This document shows positions 1 through 4,719 of a stretch of DNA of 6,796 nucleotides, in pieces; the stretch's first letter is position 1; the number at the start of each line of letters is the position of its first letter. The notes beneath the pieces are model-generated. The model was not told the DNA's origin. It made no database searches and worked only from the letters and a program-made list of their open reading frames with translations. This stretch comes from Candidatus Geothermarchaeota archaeon (GTDB lineage Archaea > Thermoproteota > Nitrososphaeria > Geothermarchaeales > JAUWBL01). The position numbers were made by a program, and so were the translations under genes. The DNA lies in assembly GCA_030601715.1 (NCBI GenBank), contig JAUWBL010000058.1, forward strand, positions 1-6,796, given 5' to 3'.

Positions 1-1
1 G

Positions 2-454
2 ACGCCGAGGAGGGTGCGGCGGCTCCTAGCTTCCATCATACCTGGGGACCAGACGAGGCTGGAGGTTTGGGGGTCGGGGGGCGAGATAGGTGACAGATCC
101 TTGGAGGATTTCCTTTCGATGCCGAGGAGGATGAATTGGACCGCCCTACGAAGGACCTATGAGTTCCAGCCACGGGACTATGAGGAGCTAGTCGGTACGA
201 AGGGGGTTGGACCCGCCACAGTAAGAGGACTGGCTCTCATCTCTGAGCTCGTCTACGGGGAAGCGCCGAGCTGGCGAGACCCTGTCAAGTACTCCTTCGC
301 CTTCGGCGGGAAGGATGGTGTCCCCTTTCCAGTGGACAGAGACGCCATGGACCAGGCGATCTCAATCCTGCAGACCTCGCTTGAGAACGCGACGATATCG
401 GGGCGGGAGAGAAACGCCGCGCTCAGACGCCTAAAGGGCTTGATTCCTGCCTAG
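2..454 (+). CDS. DUF763 family protein, C-terminal part (5' end outside window)
   Basis: This frame is open from the left edge to a TAG at 452-454, so only the last ~150 codons are present. The GTG at 14 is probably an internal Val, because DUF763 proteins are normally more than twice this length. What can be seen (counting from that GTG): a helix-hairpin-helix-like turn, VGTKGVGPATVRGL, at about residues 60-73 (bases 191-232), followed by a block ending ELVYG, then PSWRDP at 85-90 and GGKDGVPFPVDR at 98-109. This order, a KGVGP hairpin followed by SWRDP, Y-S-F, GGKDG and PFPVDR, is the conserved end of DUF763, a mostly archaeal family whose biochemical role is not established as far as I know. 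The hairpin suggests nucleic-acid contact, which is inference. Arg is often AGG, as in the neighbouring genes, so nothing points to recent transfer. No downstream gene lies on this strand before the convergent peptidase gene. Confidence 0.85.
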   Translation, partial: TPRRVRRLLASIIPGDQTRLEVWGSGGEIGDRSLEDFLSMPRRMNWTALRRTYEFQPRDYEELVGTKGVGPATVRGLALISELVYGEAPSWRDPVKYSFAFGGKDGVPFPVDRDAMDQAISILQTSLENATISGRERNAALRRLKGLIPA

Positions 455-680
455 GGTCCGTCCCGGCCAGGAATTCGTCCGTCAACATCGATCACTTGTG
501 CCCTGTGGGTTTCTCTGGTCCGCCTCTCATGAGCCAGCCACAAGCTTGTCCCCATTTACATTCGGTTTGCGGCTCGTTTTCCTGCCCCTAAATCGCGTTT
601 CAGTGGATCGGCAGACGATCTCACCCCCCCAATTGTCGCCGCCAGAACCCTCTCTGGCCGCACCAATCGCGAAGCTCTAC
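455..680. other. Convergent intergenic region, no gene seen
   Basis: This gap lies between the 3' ends of the DUF763 gene (+) and the peptidase gene (-). A GTG-started frame at 498-695 (+) and open stretches on the minus strand do not resemble any protein: they are low in charged residues or broken after a few tens of codons, have no ribosome-binding site, and the plus frame runs into the peptidase 3' end. The visible structure is a run of C at 624-630, a palindrome ACAAGCTTGT at 540-549, and an interrupted hairpin at 632-667 (listed separately). No long T tract of the kind used as an archaeal terminator stands out; the best is TCGTTTTCC near 573-581. Confidence 0.6.
632..667. repeat. Interrupted inverted repeat (hairpin) between convergent genes
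   Basis: GCCAGA at 641-646 pairs perfectly with TCTGGC at 653-658 across a six-base loop. Outside a symmetric 5/5 internal loop, ATTG at 632-635 pairs with CAAT at 664-667. The element sits 14 bases past the peptidase stop codon when read on the minus strand. No T tract follows it on either strand, so it is not a standard intrinsic terminator. It could protect a transcript end or be chance. Confidence 0.35.
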
Positions 681-1460
681 CTACGCCAAGACTGATGACA
701 GCAAGGCCAGCAGAAGATCGCCGAGGATGAGCGAGAGGAGGAATCCAGCTGCGAAGAAGATTACGAGTGGTATGCCCTGAGAGATCCAGATGTCGTCCCC
801 GATTAGTCCAAGTTCATGTCCCCTAGCGATGCCATCGGCATCCACGTCCTCCTTCACGCTGGTGAAGAGAGATATCCGCTTCTCGGGGGGATCCGAGGAG
901 AAATCTATGACCTCGACCGGGAAAGCCTTGTTCCAATCCACTTTGCTCGTCCTGACCCTTATGGCGGTCGCGATCAAGACGATCTTCTTCCACCCGGGCA
1001 GGCCTGAAGGAAACGCGTCGCGAGTCCTTGTCAGGTGAATGGAGTTTCGAATCACGTTGTGGAAGACCAGGGCTAAGGTCAGAAGCATCGCGTTGTCCAG
1101 TATGGAGAGCACCATCAGAGGGTAGACAGGGAGAATTGGGCTGAACAGGGGGTTGGAGGGGTAGTAGGGAAAGGTGAGCCCCAGGGCCCAGATGGCCTTG
1201 GCGTCGGCGCCCCCTGTGAGCCCTCCGTAGTACAGAGCCAAGCCAATGAGGAAGGAGACGAAGACCGAGACGAGGAAGATGAGGGTGGTGGCATAATCGG
1301 ACAGGGATACGACTTCATAGATGCTGACAGCTCCGCCCAAGGCTCCGAAGGCCAGCCATATCCGGTCATCTATTTCCCTAGTGGAATAGTCCTGAAAGGA
1401 TGCCAGTCCTAGGAACGCCAGTCCTAGGACAATCTTAACAGGCGACGTCCAGATGACCAA
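681..1460 (-). CDS. Archaeal A24 prepilin/preflagellin (class III signal) peptidase
   Basis: A 259-residue polytopic membrane aspartic protease of the A24 family (FlaK/PibD type), which cleaves the short charged leader of archaellins, pilins and related surface-filament subunits at the cytoplasmic face of the membrane. The two catalytic aspartates are visible: D24 in FQDYSTREIDDRIW, directly after the first membrane segment (about 7-22), and D86 in GGADAKA, the archaeal form of the GxGD motif. More hydrophobic segments lie at about 33-50, 56-78, 88-97 and 104-135. A soluble stretch (about 138-226) is followed by the archaeal C-terminal type-II segment GIPLVIFFAAGFLLSLILGDLL-like at 229-250. 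Length and order match the family. The only usable start is a TTG (1458-1460): the frame is closed by a stop at 1500-1502 and there is no early Met. There is no clear ribosome-binding site, so a short-leader or leaderless mRNA is likely. No pilin or archaellin gene is visible nearby, so the substrate is unknown. It is divergent from mptD. Confidence 0.9.
   Translation of the reverse strand: MVIWTSPVKIVLGLAFLGLASFQDYSTREIDDRIWLAFGALGGAVSIYEVVSLSDYATTLIFLVSVFVSFLIGLALYYGGLTGGADAKAIWALGLTFPYYPSNPLFSPILPVYPLMVLSILDNAMLLTLALVFHNVIRNSIHLTRTRDAFPSGLPGWKKIVLIATAIRVRTSKVDWNKAFPVEVIDFSSDPPEKRISLFTSVKEDVDADGIARGHELGLIGDDIWISQGIPLVIFFAAGFLLSLILGDLLLALLSSVLA
1402..1429. repeat. Two 13-base direct repeats at 15-base spacing inside the peptidase gene
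   Basis: GCCAGTCCTAGGA occurs at 1402-1414 and again, identically, at 1417-1429. In the minus-strand peptidase frame it encodes two consecutive LGLA units (residues 12-21) in the first membrane helix, just before the catalytic D24. The 15-base period keeps the reading frame and adds five residues per unit, so it may be a small in-frame duplication that set the helix length. Confidence 0.6.
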
Positions 1461-1562
1461 TTCCCGACACAGAGCCAGATGACTTTCGCGCGAATCCGCT
1501 TAAAAGAGGCGCTGAGAAACGTGAAAGGCAACGGAAGCAGTTCCTATGCAGGTGGATACGGT
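1461..1562. promoter_or_regulatory. Divergent promoter region of the peptidase and mptD genes
   Basis: With mptD started at 1563, 102 bases separate the two divergent starts. The only AT-rich patch is CTTAAAAGA at 1499-1507, which reads TCTTTTAAG on the other strand, a plausible TATA-like element in both directions. On the plus strand it would place a start site near 1527-1532, giving a leader of about 33 bases that contains the AGGTG ribosome-binding site at 1550-1554. On the minus strand it would place one near 1477, about 17 bases before the peptidase TTG. A perfect palindrome, TTCGCGCGAA, lies at 1485-1494, between the TATA-like patch and the peptidase start, where a bound regulator could affect both genes. 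The elements are seen; promoter and operator function are inferred. Confidence 0.4.
1550..1554 (+). promoter_or_regulatory. Ribosome-binding site that sets the mptD start
   Basis: AGGTG, a good match to the archaeal anti-Shine-Dalgarno complement (GGAGGTGA), lies 8 bases before the GTG at 1563. No comparable site precedes the upstream ATG at 1479 or the in-frame GTG at 1521. Confidence 0.6.
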
Positions 1563-1979
1563 GTGAAGGACACTGACCCGTCGCGGAAATACTTCGACGA
1601 ATCTCTCAGCGACCGGGAGAGAGCTGTCTTCGAGGGTGGCATAGCCCTCGCCACGGCATATCACCAGTTTGTGGGAACACCCCTGAGATCCGACGAGCGG
1701 TTCTTGACCCACCTCGGGGGCTTGATTGAGAGAGTGTTGAAGGTTCAGCCCTTCAGGACGGATTCGAAGGTGAGATTGTCCGTTTCCAAGGAGGAGCCAG
1801 GTGCGTTCGCCTACACATCGCTCTCCGGGAAGATGTTCGACGTATCCGTCACGATACGTTACGGAGAGGCTACGGCGACCTGTCGTCTAAGGTACATCGA
1901 TGAACTATCTTTTCCTCTGATGTATGTCGAGAGAGTGGAAAACTCGGAAGCCACACACGTTCATCGGCGGCCTTCCTAG
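1563..1979 (+). CDS. mptD: Archaeal dihydroneopterin aldolase (MptD, DUF372 family)
   Basis: MptD is a small archaeal enzyme that splits 7,8-dihydroneopterin into 6-hydroxymethyl-7,8-dihydropterin and glycolaldehyde, a step toward methanopterin- or folate-type one-carbon carriers. Family signatures: YFDESLSDRERAVFEGGIAL at 10-29, YHQFVGTPL at 33-41, Q62 in VQPF, YTSLSGKMFDVSV at 84-96, and LRYIDELSFPLMYVE at 109-123. E24, H34, Q62 and Y111 fall where I recall the important residues of the Methanocaldococcus enzyme (about E25, H35, Q61, Y111). I chose the GTG at 1563 (138 aa) because AGGTG sits 8 bases upstream at 1550-1554 and because the residue numbering and length then fit the family. The longest frame starts at ATG 1479 (166 aa) and would add 28 low-complexity residues (GNGSSSYAGGYG) over what looks like promoter DNA. 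The gene faces copA tail to tail with a 46-base gap. Confidence 0.85.
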   Translation: MKDTDPSRKYFDESLSDRERAVFEGGIALATAYHQFVGTPLRSDERFLTHLGGLIERVLKVQPFRTDSKVRLSVSKEEPGAFAYTSLSGKMFDVSVTIRYGEATATCRLRYIDELSFPLMYVERVENSEATHVHRRPS

Positions 1980-2025
1980 ACCGCCCCCGAAACTTCTCTG
2001 GGCGTCATCCCTGCTTGTCTCCATG

Positions 2026-4578
2026 CTAGTCTGGGGAGATGTCTTTGCGGTTCTCCTGTGTTCCTTTGCGCTTGATCTCTGGAACGTAGCGCTTCATGAG
2101 GAGGGCGCTGGCGACGACAGACACAGAGCTCGACGCCATGGCGGCTGCGGCGAGTTCAGGCACGAGCAGCCACCCGGTGAAGGGGTACAATATACCGGCA
2201 GCGATGGGGATGAAGGCAGCGTTGTAGAAGAAAGCCCAGAAGAGGTTCTGCTTGATCTTCCGGATGGTCTTCCTGCTGAGCTGGATGGACGCCACCACAT
2301 CTCGAAGATCGCTCTTTATGAGGACCACGTCGCCCGTTTCCATGGCTACGTCGGTTCCGCTTCCGACGGCGATTCCTAGGTCGGCTTGAGCCAGAGCCGG
2401 GGCGTCGTTGATCCCGTCCCCTACCATGCCGACGATTCTGCCCTCCTCCTGAAGCCTCTGAACCTCCTTGGCCTTGTCCTGCGGCAACACCTCTGCCAAG
2501 GTCTTCTCAATCCCAACCATCCGCGCGATCGCCTCAGCGGTTCTCCTGTTGTCGCCGGTGATCATTGCCACCTCGACGCCCATCCTCTTCAGCTCCGAGA
2601 CGGCCTCTGCGCTGTGCTCGAGGAGGGTGTCTGCGACGGCGATGAGTCCTAGAGCTGTCCCGTCGACAGCCAGAATCATCACCGTCTTCGCTTGTCCCTC
2701 CAAATCGGTCTTGGCTTCAAGCAGTTTACCCATCTTCACGCCATGCTCGCTCATGAGCTTCTCGGTTCCTAGGAGTATCTCCTTTCCTTCGTACGTGGCT
2801 TTCACGCCATGTCCTGGAACAGCCTCAAATCGCTCCGGTTCCTCCACTGGGATTCCCATCTCTTCGGCCTTCCTGACAATGGCTTCGCCGAGGGGATGTT
2901 CGGAGTTCTTCTCGGCAATGGCCGCCCAGAGTATCATCAGCCGCTCCGGGTCCTCTGTCAACGCCTCCTGAGTAGACCCGCCGTCGGGGCTAGTCGGGGT
3001 GACCAGGGGGAATCCGACAGAGAGTATGTCGGTGACCGATGGCTCGCCCCTGGTGAGCGTACCCGTCTTGTCGAAGATGATGGTGTCCATCTTGTGGGCT
3101 GTTTCGAGGGCCTCGCCGCTCTTGATGAGGATCCCGTTCTCCGCACCCAGCCCCGTCCCGACCATGACGGCTGTCGGAGTGGCCAGACCGAGGGCGCATG
3201 GACACGCTATCACCAGCACCGAGATCAGAATCGTGAAGGCGAACAGGAAGGGCATCCCTAGAACAAAGTACCACGTGATGAAGGACGCGAACGCGACAAC
3301 TATGACGAGGGGGACGAAGTAGCCGGCTATGACGTCGACCATCCTCTGTATGGGGGGCTTCGACTGATGAGCCTCCTCCACGAGGCGGACTATCTGGGAG
3401 AGGAGCGTGTCCTTCCCGATGGCTTCGGCTCGGACCTTGAGAGCGCTGTACTTGTTTATCGTGGCGCCGACTACCTTGTCTCCGGCCTTCTTCTGTACGG
3501 GCACGGGCTCTCCCGTTATCATCTTCTCGTCCACGTAGGAGTCTCCTTCCACGACCGTCCCGTCGACGGGGATCTTCTCTCCCGGTCTGATGATGACGAT
3601 GTCCCCCAGCCCCACATCTTCAACAGGGACTTCCAGCTTAACGCCGTCTCTCACGACCCGGGCGGTTTTCGCTTGCAGGCCTAGGAGTTTCTTGATCGCC
3701 TCGGATGTCCGTCCCTTCGTTATGGCCTCGAGCAATCTTCCAAGAATGAGGAAGGATATCAGGAGAGCGGCTGTGTCATAGAAGAGTTCTCCGTCAATGA
3801 CGAACGTCACGAGGACGCTGTAGAAGAAAGCGGTCAGCGTTCCCATGGCGACCAGTACGTCCATGTTGGCTCGTCGGTGTCTGACCGCGTTGTAAGCTCC
3901 CCTTAGGAAGGGAAAACCGGAGCCGAACTGGACGGGGATCACGAGCCCCAGCAACAACACACCATTCAACAGCTCGTCGGCGGCGACAGCTTCTCCGAGG
4001 GGAAGCACAGACAGTAAGGACGGCACGGAGCGCCAGATCCCTGGACTGTACAGGAAGGAGGGTATCGCGAAGAGCCAGGCCACCGCCGTCAGGATCTTCA
4101 GTCTGCGCATTTCCCGCTCTCTTAGCACCTTCTCCCGGTCTTCTATCTCTCCTCCTGAGATCTCAAAGCCCGCTTCTTTGATCAGACTTCTGATGTCCGA
4201 GGCCTTGCAGACTGCAGGGTTGTACTCGACCACCGCGCTCTGTGTGGAGAAGGTCACAACGGCTCGTTTCACTCCGTCTAGCTCGGAGAGACGACTCTGT
4301 ATGAAGTCCGCGTCTCGGGGCTCGGTCATCCCTCCTACTCCTAGCACGAGCTGGTCGAAGACTACTTTGTACCCCGTTCGGTTCACGGCATCTATGAGAC
4401 TCTCCTCGTCGACTAGGGTGGAGTCGAAGGTGACCTTCGCACTCTTCGTGGTGAGGTTGACGGAAGCCCTGTCGACGCCCTCCACATTGGTGAGCGCCTT
4501 CTCCACGGTGTACACACAGCTGGCGCAGTGCATGCCACCTATCTCGTAGGTCGTCGTGGTCTTGCCGGGGTCTTTCAT
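2026..4578 (-). CDS. copA: CopA-type copper-exporting P1B-1 ATPase
   Basis: An 850-residue heavy-metal P-type ATPase that moves Cu(I) out of the cytoplasm at the cost of ATP. Order: HMA1 (about 9-75) with GMHCASC (C18, C21); HMA2 (about 77-141), which keeps the fold pattern but has GMTEPRD instead of CxxC; membrane helices near 161-178, 203-222, 238-260 and 265-285; actuator domain with TGE at 355-357; helices near 415-438 and 443-467 with the CPC motif C459-C461; DKTGT with phosphorylated D503; HP motif H561-P562; GDGIND at 720-725; last two helices near 778-797 and 802-823. N778, Y785, N786 and P791 fit the P1B-1 pattern NX6YNX4P. The last helix has M814-S817-S818 but S824 where Asn is usual. 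Probable copper-entry residues are M239, D268 (often Glu) and D415. Residues 522-544 hold a Pro/Ser/Thr-rich insertion. ATG start, with GAGAGG (4591-4596) 12 bases upstream. No copper regulator or chaperone gene is visible. Confidence 0.95.
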   Translation of the reverse strand: MKDPGKTTTTYEIGGMHCASCVYTVEKALTNVEGVDRASVNLTTKSAKVTFDSTLVDEESLIDAVNRTGYKVVFDQLVLGVGGMTEPRDADFIQSRLSELDGVKRAVVTFSTQSAVVEYNPAVCKASDIRSLIKEAGFEISGGEIEDREKVLREREMRRLKILTAVAWLFAIPSFLYSPGIWRSVPSLLSVLPLGEAVAADELLNGVLLLGLVIPVQFGSGFPFLRGAYNAVRHRRANMDVLVAMGTLTAFFYSVLVTFVIDGELFYDTAALLISFLILGRLLEAITKGRTSEAIKKLLGLQAKTARVVRDGVKLEVPVEDVGLGDIVIIRPGEKIPVDGTVVEGDSYVDEKMITGEPVPVQKKAGDKVVGATINKYSALKVRAEAIGKDTLLSQIVRLVEEAHQSKPPIQRMVDVIAGYFVPLVIVVAFASFITWYFVLGMPFLFAFTILISVLVIACPCALGLATPTAVMVGTGLGAENGILIKSGEALETAHKMDTIIFDKTGTLTRGEPSVTDILSVGFPLVTPTSPDGGSTQEALTEDPERLMILWAAIAEKNSEHPLGEAIVRKAEEMGIPVEEPERFEAVPGHGVKATYEGKEILLGTEKLMSEHGVKMGKLLEAKTDLEGQAKTVMILAVDGTALGLIAVADTLLEHSAEAVSELKRMGVEVAMITGDNRRTAEAIARMVGIEKTLAEVLPQDKAKEVQRLQEEGRIVGMVGDGINDAPALAQADLGIAVGSGTDVAMETGDVVLIKSDLRDVVASIQLSRKTIRKIKQNLFWAFFYNAAFIPIAAGILYPFTGWLLVPELAAAAMASSSVSVVASALLMKRYVPEIKRKGTQENRKDISPD

Positions 4579-4719
4579 ATGACTGGGTTTCCTCTCAGAA
4601 CCTCATTTGGATTTGATCTTCCTTAAGGGTTATTCTTTCTACTATGAAAAGAAGGCGGTGGCCCCAATTACCGAAACAGTAACGTACGATCACGGGGTGA
4701 CCGGAGATCCGATAGGCAA
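4579..4719 (-). promoter_or_regulatory. Gap between argS and copA with a probable copA promoter
   Basis: This 141-base gap is clearly richer in A and T than the genes around it between 4605 and 4650. On the minus strand, AGAAAGAATA at 4631-4640 could be a BRE/TATA pair, placing a start site near 4605-4610 and a leader of about 30 bases that includes the GAGAGG site. The palindrome CCTTAAGG (4621-4628) and tandem ATTTGG/ATTTGA hexamers (4605-4616) lie just downstream of it and could be operator sequences, though neither matches a regulator site I know. CCTTCTTTTC on the minus strand (4646-4655) is a candidate T-rich terminator for argS. All functions here are inferred. Confidence 0.35.
4591..4596 (-). 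promoter_or_regulatory. Candidate copA ribosome-binding site
   Basis: The minus strand reads GAGAGG here, 12 bases before the copA ATG at 4576-4578. The spacing is longer than ideal, but it is the only purine-rich Shine-Dalgarno-like sequence next to the start, and HMA1 begins only about ten residues into the protein, which supports this ATG. Confidence 0.4.

Noticed and set aside
436..441. A possible operon from the DUF763 gene into downstream genes
   Set aside because: The next gene is on the opposite strand and convergent, so no plus-strand operon can continue.
498..695. 65-codon plus-strand frame in the convergent gap
   Set aside because: GTG start without a ribosome-binding site, Ser/Pro/Leu-rich composition with no recognisable motif, and an overlap with the peptidase 3' end.
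1982..2004. CGCCC/GGGCG inverted repeat between mptD and copA
   Set aside because: Only five base pairs with a 13-base loop and no T tract; too weak to call a terminator.
2468..2971. 167-codon plus-strand frame opposite copA
   Set aside because: Ser/Ala/Pro-rich antisense shadow of the copA reading frame, with no motif or ribosome-binding site. The copA frame is unmistakable here.
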